A stretch of 57,585 bases of DNA from assembly GCA_026125895.1 (NCBI GenBank), contig JAHCKG010000027.1, forward strand, positions 1 through 57,585, given 5' to 3'. Under the pieces are notes generated by a model. That model had not been told where the DNA came from. It worked only from the letters and a program-made list of their open reading frames with translations, and did not search any database. Below are positions 36,433 through 44,559 of the stretch, one piece after another (positions within the stretch are counted from its first letter, which is position 1; each line of letters starts with the position of its first letter). The translations under genes and the position numbers were made by a program. The stretch comes from Pseudolabrys sp. (lineage in GTDB: Bacteria; Pseudomonadota; Alphaproteobacteria; Rhizobiales; Xanthobacteraceae).

Positions 36433-37317
36433 ATGGCGCGGATTGCATTTATCGGGCTCGGCAATATGGGCCTGCCGATGGCGGTCAACCTGATCAAGGC
36501 CGGCCATCAGGTCGAAGGCGTCGATCTCAATCCGGCGTCGATCGACAAATTGAAGGCGGAAGGCGGCGCCAGCGTCGAGTTCGCGCATGTCGCGGCGGCG
36601 CGCGCCGACGTCGTGATCACCATGCTGCCGGCCGGCAAGCAGGTGAGGGAGGTCTATCTCGGCGGCAACGGCATCGTCGCCGCCGCGCAACCCGGTAAGC
36701 TGCTGATCGATTGTTCGACCATCGACGTCGACACCGCGCGCGCGGTCGCGGCCGAAGCCGAAAAGAAGGGCCTGCTGATGCTCGACGCGCCGGTCTCCGG
36801 CGGCGTCGGCGGCGCCACCGCCGGCACGCTCACCTTCATGGTCGGCGGTTCGGCGCAGGCTTATCAGCGCGCTGAATCGATTTTGCAGAAGATGGGCAAG
36901 ACCATCGTGCATGCCGGCGGCCCCGGCAACGGCCAGGCGGCGAAGATTTGCAACAACATGATCCTCGGCATCTCGATGATCGCCGTGTCGGAAGCCTTCG
37001 TCATGGCGGAGAAGCTCGGCCTCGATCACCAGAAGCTGTTCGACATCTCGTCGAAGTCGTCCGGCCAGTGCTGGGCGATGACAACTTATTGTCCCGTTCC
37101 GGGACCGGTTCCGACGTCGCCGGCCAACCGCGATTATCAACCGGGATTTACCGCGGCGATGATGCTGAAGGATTTACGTCTGGCGCAGGATGCGGCGAAG
37201 GCGGCGGGGGCAAATGCGGAACTCGGCGCGCGGGCGGAAAGACTCTATTCAGCTTATGCCGACAGCGGCGAGGGCGGCCGCGATTTCTCCGGCATCATTC
37301 GTTTCATTCGCGGCTGA
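36433..37317 (+). CDS. mmsB: 3-hydroxyisobutyrate dehydrogenase
   Basis: Oxidises 3-hydroxyisobutyrate to methylmalonate semialdehyde with NAD+. 294 residues from ATG 36433 (MARIAFIGLGNMGLPMA), chosen because AAGGGA is 8 nt upstream; ATG 36427 is too close to it. Rossmann motif GLGNMG, substrate loop DAPVSGGVGGATAGTLTFMVGG, and catalytic Lys in GNGQAAKICNNM. The C-terminal domain with YQPGFTAAMMLKDLRLAQ is typical. mmsA is not in the window. Confidence 0.94.
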   Translation: MARIAFIGLGNMGLPMAVNLIKAGHQVEGVDLNPASIDKLKAEGGASVEFAHVAAARADVVITMLPAGKQVREVYLGGNGIVAAAQPGKLLIDCSTIDVDTARAVAAEAEKKGLLMLDAPVSGGVGGATAGTLTFMVGGSAQAYQRAESILQKMGKTIVHAGGPGNGQAAKICNNMILGISMIAVSEAFVMAEKLGLDHQKLFDISSKSSGQCWAMTTYCPVPGPVPTSPANRDYQPGFTAAMMLKDLRLAQDAAKAAGANAELGARAERLYSAYADSGEGGRDFSGIIRFIRG

Positions 37318-37331
37318 ACTCGCGCGTTTTC

Positions 37332-37352
37332 GTGGCGCTGCGCGCCACTTTT
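37332..37352 (+). terminator. Rho-independent terminator of mmsB
   Basis: Perfect 7-bp stem GTGGCGC / GCGCCAC with loop TGC, followed by TTTT, 14 bp after the mmsB stop. Confidence 0.65.
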
Positions 37353-37389
37353 GCACCGTCGCGGGAAGAGACGGTGAACAACGCGTTGC

Positions 37390-37414
37390 GCCGTCTGCTC
37401 CAAATGGAGACGGC
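37390..37414 (+). other. bulged stem-loop upstream of the LdtR-like gene
   Basis: GCCGT (37390-37394) pairs with ACGGC (37410-37414), and CTCC (37398-37401) with GGAG (37406-37409), closing an AAAT loop with a CTG bulge. It is followed by an AT-rich stretch (37426-37475) that is the likely promoter. Function is unknown. Confidence 0.3.
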
Positions 37415-37573
37415 AACGAAGGATTCACCGTTGCAAATAAACCTAATGTTTATGCTGTTATTTAAGCCGTTTTTAGAAGGCCCCGCATAAGTTGACGCAT
37501 ATTAGGGACGAGGAAAACAGGGCCTCGCACCCGGCCAATAAGGCCAGCGTAGAAAAGCGAAGGGGCGTTACAC

Positions 37574-38086
37574 ATGAAAGCCGTCGTCAAGACGGTCGAA
37601 CCCGCCGAACGTGAAGCGCGGTTCGACAACATCCGGCCACTCTACCATGAGGCACTCACTCTCGTTGAGCGGCTGCATCGCCGTCTGCTCGATGTGATCA
37701 AGGACGAATTCGACCGCCGCGGCCGCTCCGACATCAATTCGGTGCAGGCGCTGCTGCTCTACAACATCGGCGACAAGGAATTGACGGCCGGCGAACTGCG
37801 CACGCGCGGTTACTATCTCGGCTCCAACGTCTCCTACAATCTGAAGAAGCTTGTGGAGATGGAGTTCCTCGATCATCAGCGCTCGCGCGTCGATCGCCGT
37901 TCGGTCCGCATCAAGCTGACCGCCAAGGGCCAGGAAGTGCGCGACATCGTCGATGCGCTCTACCAGAAGCACGTGCGCACGGTGGAGCAGGTCGGCGGCA
38001 TCAATGCCGACGAGTTCGCCAACCTGAACAAGTCGCTGCACCGTCTCGAGCGCTTCTGGACCGACCAGATCCTCTATCGCCTCTGA
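37574..38086 (+). CDS. MarR-family winged-helix regulator, LdtR-like
   Basis: 170 residues. The winged-helix DNA-binding domain spans about residues 50-120, with INSVQALLLYNIGDKELTAGEL, then the recognition helix GYYLGSNVSYNLKKLVEM and the wing with RSRVDRRSVRIKLT. It strongly resembles LdtR, the alphaproteobacterial regulator of L,D-transpeptidase genes and osmotic tolerance. No transpeptidase gene is nearby, so its targets are elsewhere. AAGGGG lies before the ATG, and a strong terminator ends the unit. Confidence 0.87.
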   Translation: MKAVVKTVEPAEREARFDNIRPLYHEALTLVERLHRRLLDVIKDEFDRRGRSDINSVQALLLYNIGDKELTAGELRTRGYYLGSNVSYNLKKLVEMEFLDHQRSRVDRRSVRIKLTAKGQEVRDIVDALYQKHVRTVEQVGGINADEFANLNKSLHRLERFWTDQILYRL

Positions 38087-38126
38087 CAGCCCTTTAAGGT
38101 CTTCGCTTTTCTGGCGAGACGACTTG

Positions 38127-38159
38127 CCCCGGCCGGTGTCCTCCCCCGGCCGGGGTTTT
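38127..38159 (+). terminator. Rho-independent terminator of the LdtR-like gene
   Basis: Perfect 10-bp stem CCCCGGCCGG (38127-38136) with CCGGCCGGGG (38146-38155), followed by TTTT. Confidence 0.82.
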
Positions 38160-38190
38160 GTCGTTCGTTCGCTTCGACGGAGAGGGAGCG

Positions 38191-38388
38191 TCAGCCGGCT
38201 TTTGAGACGGCCAGGTGAGGCACGGCGAAGCCGACACGGCGGTCGCCGGCCCAAACTTCGACAGCGTAGCCCTCGAGCTCGTTGCGAACCTTTTCGATCG
38301 CCACGTCGTCGGCGGTGCATTCAAAGCACAGAGCCGGGCCAATGATGTTGCCGGCCTGGTCGACTTGATAGGCGCGATACTGTTGCAT
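38191..38388 (-). CDS. small conserved hypothetical protein
   Basis: 65 residues, MQQYRAYQVDQAGNIIGPAL then a domain ending VEVWAGDRRVGFAVP. The pattern of an N-terminal YRAY strand, a middle DDxAIEKVR helix and a C-terminal VEVW strand recalls a small family widespread in Hyphomicrobiales, with no known function. It is divergent from the ribbon-helix-helix gene and shares its 148-bp upstream region, so that protein could regulate it. Confidence 0.75.
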   Translation of the reverse strand: MQQYRAYQVDQAGNIIGPALCFECTADDVAIEKVRNELEGYAVEVWAGDRRVGFAVPHLAVSKAG

Positions 38389-38453
38389 GGTCGAACGCTA
38401 GAGCGGGATTGCGTCCATTACAAGACATAAGCAATTGAAAAATCGGAAGAAAA

Positions 38454-38526
38454 TGTCTCAAATGACACACTCTTGCAAGTTTATGGAACTTTAGTAGGTT
38501 GAGTGAGTTGAGTAATTATCTCAACC
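38454..38526 (+). promoter_or_regulatory. candidate operator region for the ribbon-helix-helix protein
   Basis: GTTGAG occurs at 38498-38503 and 38507-38512 (9-bp step), with the inverted copy CTCAAC at 38520-38525. The outer arms GGTTGAG (38497-38503) and CTCAACC (38520-38526) are exact inverted repeats. A separate dyad TGTC-N6-GACA is at 38454-38467. The sites lie 10-80 bp before the ATG of the RHH gene, the usual place for an autoregulatory operator. Confidence 0.5.
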
Positions 38527-38536
38527 GGGGCGATCC

Positions 38537-38776
38537 ATGAACGGTTTAGACAGGGGCGAAAGGCTTCAGGTCATGCTTTCAGCCGAGGAGCTGACGGCAA
38601 TCGATGACTTTCGCTACAAGCACAAGATTCCCAGCCGCGCTGCCGCGGTCCGGGAACTTTTGCAAATCGGTCTCGCCGGAACTTTGACCGACGGCGACGG
38701 CCGCAAATCGAGCGAATACGGCCTCTTCCGGCGTGGCGCCAACAGCCATTCGGCCGAGGGGCCCGCCGAGGATTAA
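38537..38776 (+). CDS. ribbon-helix-helix domain protein
   Basis: 79 residues. Residues 8-50 fit a ribbon-helix-helix fold: strand RLQVMLSAEE, helix LTAIDDFRYKHKI, turn, helix SRAAAVRELLQIGL. Such proteins bind DNA as dimers and often repress their own gene. No toxin gene is next to it. The C-terminal 25 residues are polar. An inverted GTTGAG repeat lies directly upstream. GGGG precedes the ATG. Confidence 0.8.
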   Translation: MNGLDRGERLQVMLSAEELTAIDDFRYKHKIPSRAAAVRELLQIGLAGTLTDGDGRKSSEYGLFRRGANSHSAEGPAED

Positions 38777-38840
38777 GGCCGCGCTTTTCGGCTCGCAAAC
38801 GACTGTGTGTATGATGCCGCCTCCATTCAGCGGAGGTGTC

Positions 38841-39134
38841 ATGGCAAAGGCTTACTGGGTCGCCACGTATCGAACCATCTCCGATCCAGACGCGCTGGCG
38901 GCCTACGGCAAGGTGGCCGGCGCGGCGCTCCAGGCCGCGGGCGGGCGCATTCTGGCGCGCGGCATGCCGGCGGCGACGCTCGACGGCGGCGTCATGGGAC
39001 GCACCGTGGTGATCGAATTCGACAGCGTCGATGCGGCCAGGGCGGCCTATAACAGCCCGGCCTATCAGGACGCGCTGAAGCTGCTCGGCAAGGTCGCGCT
39101 GGAGCGCGACATCCGCATCATCGAGGCGGTGTAA
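38841..39134 (+). CDS. DUF1330 family protein
   Basis: 97 residues: a dimeric alpha+beta (ferredoxin-like) barrel protein, with AYWVATYRTISDPDALAAYG and IEFDSVDAARAAYNSPAYQ as the family's marks. Function unknown; relatives resemble stress-response antibiotic-monooxygenase-fold proteins. GGAGG at 38832-38836 fixes ATG 38841. A family B repeat follows. Confidence 0.9.
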   Translation: MAKAYWVATYRTISDPDALAAYGKVAGAALQAAGGRILARGMPAATLDGGVMGRTVVIEFDSVDAARAAYNSPAYQDALKLLGKVALERDIRIIEAV

Positions 39135-39158
39135 CCGCGCCCCGCGCCAACCTATCTC

Positions 39159-39295
39159 CGTCATCCTGAGGTGCGAGGCGGCAGCGCCGCCGAGCCTCGA
39201 AGGACGACGGCCCGGGATTCCTCGTGTCGAGGCACCCCCGATTGCCGCCATCCTTCGAGGCTCGCCGCTATCGCGGCTCGCGCCTCAGGATGACG
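39159..39295. repeat. paired-palindrome intergenic repeat, family B
   Basis: CGTCATCCTGAGGTGCGAGG...CGAGCCTCGAAGGA and TCCTTCGAGGCTCG...CGCCTCAGGATGACG are inverted halves, each containing a smaller hairpin (GGCGGCAGCGCCGCC and GCCGCTATCGCGGC). Same family as 24001-24137. It lies between convergent genes. Confidence 0.85.
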
Positions 39296-39318
39296 ACCGA
39301 GCTTGCGGTCATGCGCTC

Positions 39319-39618
39319 CTAATGCTTGCCCGGGCCGCCATCGCCGAAGGCGCGTTCCAGCGCGATGGCTTCTTCGAGATCCGCGCAGGGCACGGCCGTG
39401 GTGGCGAGGCGGGCGAGGTCTTCCTCGGAGGCGCCCGGCACCAGCGGCTTGCCCTTGATCAGATAAGTGTCGAAGCCGCGCGGCGATTGATCCGGGTACA
39501 GCGCGAAGACGATGTCATGCGCCTCGATCGCCTTGCGAAGCGCCTCGGCGGGCTGCGGCGCGGCGGTGAAGCGGGTGAGGTTGTCCCGCGCCATTTCCAG
39601 AAGCTCGGCGTTGGTCAT
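39319..39618 (-). CDS. hypothetical protein
   Basis: 99 residues, no signal peptide or membrane segment. It begins MTNAELLEMARDNLTRF and includes FALYPDQSPRGFDTYLIKGK. GAGGGACG precedes ATG 39618 at a good distance. I recognise no family. It stands alone on the minus strand, divergent from the 66-residue gene. Confidence 0.65.
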   Translation of the reverse strand: MTNAELLEMARDNLTRFTAAPQPAEALRKAIEAHDIVFALYPDQSPRGFDTYLIKGKPLVPGASEEDLARLATTAVPCADLEEAIALERAFGDGGPGKH

Positions 39619-39674
39619 AGCGTCCCTCTATTTGGCGTCCCCATACGTCACATCGGCGGGGGAGGCGAGTCGGC

Positions 39675-39680
39675 TATAAT
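39675..39680 (+). promoter_or_regulatory. -10 box close to the start codon of a small gene
   Basis: A perfect TATAAT lies 9 nt before ATG 39690, with no Shine-Dalgarno between them. It suggests a leaderless or near-leaderless transcript. No clear -35 is seen. Confidence 0.45.
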
Positions 39681-39689
39681 GCGCCGGCG

Positions 39690-39890
39690 ATGGCAGGCGA
39701 ATCCGAGGTCTATTTCGAGATCACGATCATCGGCGGCAGCGCCAGGGTCGCGGCGGTCGATGCCGCGACGACGCTCGAGGTCACCGTGGTCGGACCGGCC
39801 GGCGCGTCCACGGCCGACCTCAAAAGGCTGGCGCTGGGCAAGCTGAAGGCGCGCATCGCCCGCGAGCGTCGCGAAGGGCGGATTCCCTGA
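39690..39890 (+). CDS. small conserved protein upstream of glyA (DUF6898-like)
   Basis: 66 residues: MAGESEVYFEITIIGGSARV, then VTVVGPAGAS and a basic helix ending KLKARIARERREG. It resembles a small family seen next to glyA in Hyphomicrobiales (possibly DUF6898, from memory). Function unknown. It is translated without an evident ribosome binding site, 9 nt after a TATAAT box. Confidence 0.75.
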   Translation: MAGESEVYFEITIIGGSARVAAVDAATTLEVTVVGPAGASTADLKRLALGKLKARIARERREGRIP

Positions 39891-40034
39891 GATTTCGCTA
39901 CATCTTGCGCCTGTGCATGCGTGGCCGCGCCACCGCTTGGCCAGCCGGGACCGATATGCTATTCGCAAGTGCGAACCGGACCCCCGGAAATCCCCAATAA
40001 AAAAGGCGCCCCGATCGCGCCCGGAGACACAGGT

Positions 40035-41318
40035 ATGTCGGCGACGACGCAGCAGTTCTTTTCCGCCCCGCTCAAGGATGTCGATCCGGAGATCTTCGAC
40101 GTCATCGGCAAGGAACTCGGTCGTCAGCGCGACGAGATCGAGCTGATCGCTTCGGAAAACATTGTCTCGCGCGCCGTGCTGGAGGCGCAGGGCTCGGTGC
40201 TGACCAACAAATACGCCGAAGGTTATCCGGGCCGCCGCTATTACGGCGGCTGCCAGTTCGTCGATATCGCCGAGCAACTCGCCATCGACCGCGCCAAGAA
40301 GCTGTTCGGCTGCAACTTCGCCAACGTGCAGCCGAACTCCGGCTCGCAGATGAACCAGGCCGTGTTCCTCGCGCTGCTGCAGCCGGGCGACACCTTCATG
40401 GGCCTCGACCTCAATGCCGGCGGTCACCTCACGCACGGCTCGCCGGTCAACATGTCGGGCAAGTGGTTCAAGCCGGTGCCGTACGGCGTGCGCCGCGACG
40501 ACAACCTCATCGACATGGACGAGGTGGCCAAGATCGCGCGCGAGAACAAGCCGAAGCTAATCCTCGCCGGCGCCACCGCCTACAGCCGCGTCTGGGACTT
40601 CAAGCGCTTCCGCGAGATCGCCGATGAAGTCGGCGCCTATCTGATGGTGGACATGGCGCACTTCGCCGGCCTCGTCGCCGGCGGCGCGCATCCCTCGCCG
40701 ATTCCGCATGCCCATGTCGTCACCACGACGACGCACAAGTCGCTGCGCGGTCCGCGCGGCGGCATGATCCTCTGCAATGACGAGGCCATCGCCAAGAAGA
40801 TGAATTCGGCGGTGTTCCCCGGCCTGCAGGGCGGCCCGCTGATGCATGTCATCGCCGCCAAGGCGGTCGCTTTCGGCGAAGCGCTGCAGCCCGAATTCAA
40901 GGTCTACGCGAAGAACATCGTCGATAACGCCCGCGCGCTCGCCGAGACGCTCAAGAAGGGCGGCCTCGATATTGTCTCCGGCGGCACGGATAACCATCTG
41001 ATGCTGGTCGATCTGCGCCCCAAGCGCCAGACCGGCAAGGTCGCGGAAACCGCGCTCGGCCGCGCCCACATCACCTGCAACAAGAACGGCATCCCGTTCG
41101 ATCCCGAAAAGCCGATGGTGACGTCGGGCATCCGTCTCGGCACGCCGGCCGGCACCACGCGCGGCTTCGGCACCGCCGAGTTCAAACAGGTCGGCGAAAT
41201 GATCGTCGAGGTGCTGGACGTGCTGGCGCAGAAGGGCGTGACCGAGGACTCGCTGGTCGAGGAAAAGGTGCGCGGCAAGGTGAAGACGCTGCTCGACAAG
41301 TTTCCGATTTATCAGTGA
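40035..41318 (+). CDS. glyA: serine hydroxymethyltransferase
   Basis: Interconverts serine and glycine while charging tetrahydrofolate with a one-carbon unit. 427 residues from ATG 40035 ([13 protein letters not shown]), with GGAG 12 nt upstream; a longer frame from 39921 is not supported. PLP lysine is in [15 protein letters not shown]. Other marks are [32 protein letters not shown] and [13 protein letters not shown] possible promoter is TTGGCC at about 39939 with TATTCG 17 bp later. Confidence 0.97.
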   Translation: MSATTQQFFSAPLKDVDPEIFDVIGKELGRQRDEIELIASENIVSRAVLEAQGSVLTNKYAEGYPGRRYYGGCQFVDIAEQLAIDRAKKLFGCNFANVQPNSGSQMNQAVFLALLQPGDTFMGLDLNAGGHLTHGSPVNMSGKWFKPVPYGVRRDDNLIDMDEVAKIARENKPKLILAGATAYSRVWDFKRFREIADEVGAYLMVDMAHFAGLVAGGAHPSPIPHAHVVTTTTHKSLRGPRGGMILCNDEAIAKKMNSAVFPGLQGGPLMHVIAAKAVAFGEALQPEFKVYAKNIVDNARALAETLKKGGLDIVSGGTDNHLMLVDLRPKRQTGKVAETALGRAHITCNKNGIPFDPEKPMVTSGIRLGTPAGTTRGFGTAEFKQVGEMIVEVLDVLAQKGVTEDSLVEEKVRGKVKTLLDKFPIYQ

Positions 41319-41348
41319 GTCCACTGGTGCCGGGTAACAGCGTGATGG

Positions 41349-41450
41349 TCATTCCGGGACGCCCCGAAGGGGCGGGCCCGGAATCCATACGCCGCAGCGC
41401 AGGGGATATGGATTTCGGGCTCGCGGCCTTTCGGCCGCGCCCCGGAATGA
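41349..41450. repeat. paired-palindrome intergenic repeat, family C
   Basis: TCATTCCGGGACGCCCCGAAGGGGCGGGCCCGGAAT and its facing partner ATTTCGGGCTCGCGGCCTTTCGGCCGCGCCCCGGAATGA fold as two hairpins and together as one large dyad. It fills the glyA-nrdR gap. Confidence 0.82.
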
Positions 41451-41462
41451 CGGGAGAGAAAC

Positions 41463-41939
41463 ATGCGTTGCCCAAGCTGCGGTAGCCTCGATACGCAGGT
41501 GAAGGATTCCCGCCCGACCGAAGACTCGGCCGTGATCCGCCGCCGCCGCGTGTGTCTCGCCTGCAATTTCCGCTTCACCACGTTCGAGCGCGTGCAACTG
41601 CGCGAGCTCACCGTGATCAAGCGCAACGGCCGCCGCGTGCCGTTCGACCGCGACAAGCTGATGCGCTCGGTGCAGGTCGCGTTGCGCAAGCGTTCGGTCG
41701 AGCCCGAGCGCATCGAGCAGATGGTCTCCAAGATCGTGCGCGAGCTCGAAAGCATGGGCGAGAACGAGGTCACGTCGGAAACGATCGGCGAGGCGGTGAT
41801 GCAGCATCTGCGCGAGATCGACGACGTCGCCTATGTGCGCTTCGCCTCGGTCTATCGCAATTTCCGTGAAGCCAAGGATTTCCGCGCCGCGCTCGACGAA
41901 CTGCGCGGGGAAGACGACGAGGTTCCAGTCCGGAAATGA
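41463..41939 (+). CDS. nrdR: transcriptional repressor NrdR
   Basis: Represses ribonucleotide reductase genes in response to ATP/dATP. 158 residues. An N-terminal zinc ribbon with cysteine pairs in MRCPSCGS and CLACNFRF is followed by an ATP-cone domain (about 49-139, [19 protein letters not shown]). No NrdR box was sought beyond the window, and no nrd gene is present. It lies between glyA and ribD, its usual place in this group. Confidence 0.96.
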   Translation: MRCPSCGSLDTQVKDSRPTEDSAVIRRRRVCLACNFRFTTFERVQLRELTVIKRNGRRVPFDRDKLMRSVQVALRKRSVEPERIEQMVSKIVRELESMGENEVTSETIGEAVMQHLREIDDVAYVRFASVYRNFREAKDFRAALDELRGEDDEVPVRK

Positions 41940-41969
41940 GCACGATTGCGTTGGGCTTGGCGCTTTCTT

Positions 41970-42096
41970 CCCCTCCCCACGCGCGCGCTTGCGCGCGGCG
42001 GGGAGGGGTGACCGCGCAGCGGTCGGGGTGGGGGGCGCTTTCTGTTAGAACCCCCCACCCCCGACCCCTCCCCACCGCTACGCGGAGGGAGGGGAG
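41970..42096. repeat. family D repeat carrying the ribD ribosome binding site
   Basis: CCCCTCCCC (41970-41978) and GGGGAGGGG (42000-42008) close one hairpin; a second hairpin CCCCTCCCC...GGAGGGAGGGG runs to 42094. The halves also share GGTCGGGGTGGGGGG and CCCCCCACCCCCGACC as inverted copies. The right end GGAGGGAGGGGAG is the ribosome binding region of ribD (ATG 42097). Confidence 0.82.
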
Positions 42097-43218
42097 ATGA
42101 GCGAACCTGAAACGTCTGTTGTCTCGTCGACGACCGACGACGAACGCTTCATGAAACTAGCGCTGGCGCTCGGCCGCCGCGGGCTCGGCAACACCTGGCC
42201 CAATCCGGCGGTCGGCGCCGTGCTGGTGAAGGACGGCGTCATCGTCGGCCGCGGCTGGACGCAACCGGGCGGCCGGCCGCATGCCGAGACCGAGGCGCTG
42301 CGCCGCGCCAAGCGCGCCGCCAAGGGCGCGACGCTTTACGTGACGCTCGAGCCGTGCTCGCACGAAGGCAAGACGCCGCCTTGCGCCGACGCCATCATCA
42401 AAGCCGGCGTCGCCCGCGTCGTTTCCGCGCTTGAAGATCCCAATCCGGAAGTTGCGGGACAGGGCCATGCCCGGCTGCGCGAGAACGGCATCACCGTGGA
42501 TGTCGGCCTCTGCGCCGAGGAGGCGCGCGCCGCGCATGCCGGTCACATCGCGCGCATCACGTCCGGCCGGCCGCACGTGACGCTCAAGCTCGCGGTGTCG
42601 GCCGACGGCAAGGCGGGCCTTGCCGGCCGCAAGCCGGCGCCGATCACCGAAGTCGATGCGCGCGACCGCGTCTTCATGATCCGCACCCAGAACGACGCCA
42701 TCCTGGTCGGCCTCGGCACCATTCTCTCCGACAATCCTCAACTCACCACGCGGCTGCCGGGCCTCTACGAGTGCTCGCCGGTGCGTGTCGTGCTCGATGC
42801 CAATTTGCGCATCCCGCTGTCGTTGTCGGTGGTTTCGACCGTCGGCGACGTGCCGACCTTCATCTTCTGCTCGAAGAAGGCCTCCGAGGTCGCCGAGGAT
42901 TTCCTGACGCAGAAGGGCTGCAAGGTGTTCCGCGTCGACGACACGCAAGGCCGCCTCGATCTCGACGAGATCATGAAGGTGCTTGCGGAGAACGGCATCA
43001 CGCGGCTGATGGTCGAGGGCGGCCCGACGGTCGCCGCTTCCTTCGCCGCCGCCGGCATGGTCGATGAGTTCGTGCTGTTCCGCGGCTCGCGCGACATCGG
43101 CGACAACGGCATCGATCCGCTCGAGGGCATGCCGCTCGACAAGCTGACCGGCAGCCTCAAGCTGGTGGAAAGTGAGCCGCTTGGCCCGGACACTGTCGAG
43201 CATTATGTGCGAGCGTGA
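42097..43218 (+). CDS. ribD: bifunctional riboflavin deaminase/reductase
   Basis: Catalyses deamination and then side-chain reduction of the pyrimidine intermediate in riboflavin synthesis. 373 residues. The deaminase domain (about 15-155) has the zinc motif HAETEALRRA and EPCSHEGKTPPCADAI. The reductase domain (about 158-370) has KLAVSADGKAG, GLGTILSDNPQLTTR and MVEGGPTVAASF. It is followed by ribE and ribH. Confidence 0.96.
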   Translation: MSEPETSVVSSTTDDERFMKLALALGRRGLGNTWPNPAVGAVLVKDGVIVGRGWTQPGGRPHAETEALRRAKRAAKGATLYVTLEPCSHEGKTPPCADAIIKAGVARVVSALEDPNPEVAGQGHARLRENGITVDVGLCAEEARAAHAGHIARITSGRPHVTLKLAVSADGKAGLAGRKPAPITEVDARDRVFMIRTQNDAILVGLGTILSDNPQLTTRLPGLYECSPVRVVLDANLRIPLSLSVVSTVGDVPTFIFCSKKASEVAEDFLTQKGCKVFRVDDTQGRLDLDEIMKVLAENGITRLMVEGGPTVAASFAAAGMVDEFVLFRGSRDIGDNGIDPLEGMPLDKLTGSLKLVESEPLGPDTVEHYVRA

Positions 43219-43247
43219 AGTATTGAGTTTGCGGGCATCCCCAAACT

Positions 43248-43339
43248 CCGGTCATTCCCGCGAAAGCGGGAATCGAGCTCTTGGCTTTGTGACGCTGCGC
43301 ATGTCTGCTCTGGATCCCCGCTTTCGCGGGGATGAGCGG
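43248..43339. repeat. paired-palindrome intergenic repeat, family A
   Basis: CATTCCCGCGAAAGCGGGAATCGAG and CTGGATCCCCGCTTTCGCGGGGATG-type halves lie between outer arms CCGGTCA and TGAGCGG. It sits in the ribD-ribE gap within an operon-like series. Confidence 0.82.
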
Positions 43340-43370
43340 AGGTTGTTGTCGCATCAGCGGAGGCGTTAAC

Positions 43371-43976
43371 GTGTTCACCGGCATTGTCACCGATCTCGGC
43401 GAAATCCGCTCGGTCGAAGCCCGCGCCAACAACCTGTCGCGGTTGACGATCTGGACGCGCTATCCGCTGGCCGAGCTGATCGACGGCGCCTCGATCGCCT
43501 GCAACGGCGTCTGCCTCACGGTGGTGGACAAGGGCGAGGAGGGCGGCCGCACCTACTTTGCCGCCGACGCCGCCGCCGAGACGCTGGCGATCACCACGGT
43601 CGGGCGCTGGCGCGCCGGTTCGCGCATCAATCTCGAGCGCCCGCTCAAGATCGGCGACGAACTCGGCGGCCATCTGGTTGCCGGCCATGTCGATGGCCTC
43701 GCCACCGTCGTCGCCCGCGACGACATGACCGAGATGGCGCGCTTCACGTTGCGTGCGCCGCACGATCTGGCGCGTTTCGTCGCGCCGAAGGGTTCGGTGG
43801 CGCTCGACGGGGTGTCGCTGACCGTGAACGAGGTCAAAGGCGACGAATTTACCGTGCTGATCATTCCGCACACGCTGACGGTGACCACCTTCGGCGCCCT
43901 GAAAGCGGGCGATACGATCAATCTCGAGGTCGACACCATGGCGCGCTATGCCGCGCGGCTGATGGAATCCCGCTAG
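43371..43976 (+). CDS. ribE: riboflavin synthase, alpha subunit
   Basis: Dismutates two 6,7-dimethyl-8-ribityllumazine to riboflavin. 201 residues built of two lumazine-binding barrels: FTGIVTDLGEI and GASIACNGVCLTV in the first, GHLVAGHVDGLATV and GSVALDGVSLTVNEV in the second. It starts with GTG at 43371, preceded by GGAGG 8 nt upstream; the FTGIV start is the universal N-terminus of the family. Confidence 0.96.
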   Translation: MFTGIVTDLGEIRSVEARANNLSRLTIWTRYPLAELIDGASIACNGVCLTVVDKGEEGGRTYFAADAAAETLAITTVGRWRAGSRINLERPLKIGDELGGHLVAGHVDGLATVVARDDMTEMARFTLRAPHDLARFVAPKGSVALDGVSLTVNEVKGDEFTVLIIPHTLTVTTFGALKAGDTINLEVDTMARYAARLMESR

Positions 43977-44037
43977 AGCCTTGTGAAGCGGGCGGGCCCT
44001 TGCTACGACCCCGGCCCAACCAAGGAATTGATGAATT

Positions 44038-44559
44038 ATGGCCAAGAAGACCAGCGCCAAAGCGCGCGCGCCGCAAGCCGCGGCCGGCAAGACCGCGGGC
44101 AAGACTGCGGGCAAGACCAGGACGCCGCATGTCCTCATCGTCGAGGCGCGTTTTTATGACGCCATCGCCGACGAACTGCTGCGCGGCGCGAAAGCGGTGC
44201 TGACCGAAGCCGGCGCCACCTACGAGGTTGTCACCGTTCCCGGCGCGCTCGAGGTTCCCGGCGCCATCGCCATGACGCTCGATGCGGCCAAGAACAAGGG
44301 CCGGTTCGCCGGCGTCGTCGCGCTCGGCTGCGTCATCCAGGGCGAGACCTATCACTTCGATCTGGTGTCGAATGAATCGTGCCGCGGCCTGATGGATCTG
44401 ACCTTGCGCGGCGTCGCGCTCGGCAACGGCATTCTCACCGTCGACAACGAAGCGCAGGCGCGCGCACGTCTCGGCGGTCTGCACGGCCACAAGGGCGAGG
44501 GCGCCGCCAAGGCCGCGCTCGCCATGATCGAACTGAAACGGTCGCTCGCGGGTAAATGA
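44038..44559 (+). CDS. ribH: 6,7-dimethyl-8-ribityllumazine synthase
   Basis: Makes the lumazine substrate of riboflavin synthase. 173 residues. The core has [42 protein letters not shown] and the catalytic-site [12 protein letters not shown]. The first 28 residues are a Lys/Ala/Gly-rich extension with three tandem AGKT units, beyond the usual N-terminus. It overlaps nusB by 4 bp. Confidence 0.95.
   Translation: MAKKTSAKARAPQAAAGKTAGKTAGKTRTPHVLIVEARFYDAIADELLRGAKAVLTEAGATYEVVTVPGALEVPGAIAMTLDAAKNKGRFAGVVALGCVIQGETYHFDLVSNESCRGLMDLTLRGVALGNGILTVDNEAQARARLGGLHGHKGEGAAKAALAMIELKRSLAGK

Noticed and set aside
39891-40034. Glycine or SAH riboswitch before glyA
   Set aside because: The 144-bp leader lacks the conserved cores of either class; only a weak promoter candidate is visible.
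41349-43339. CRISPR-like array from several palindromic repeats
   Set aside because: The units are dispersed single elements between genes, not regular direct repeats with unique spacers, and no cas gene is present.
43219-43370. FMN riboswitch in the riboflavin cluster
   Set aside because: None of the ribD, ribE or ribH leaders shows the conserved RFN element; the gaps hold repeats instead.
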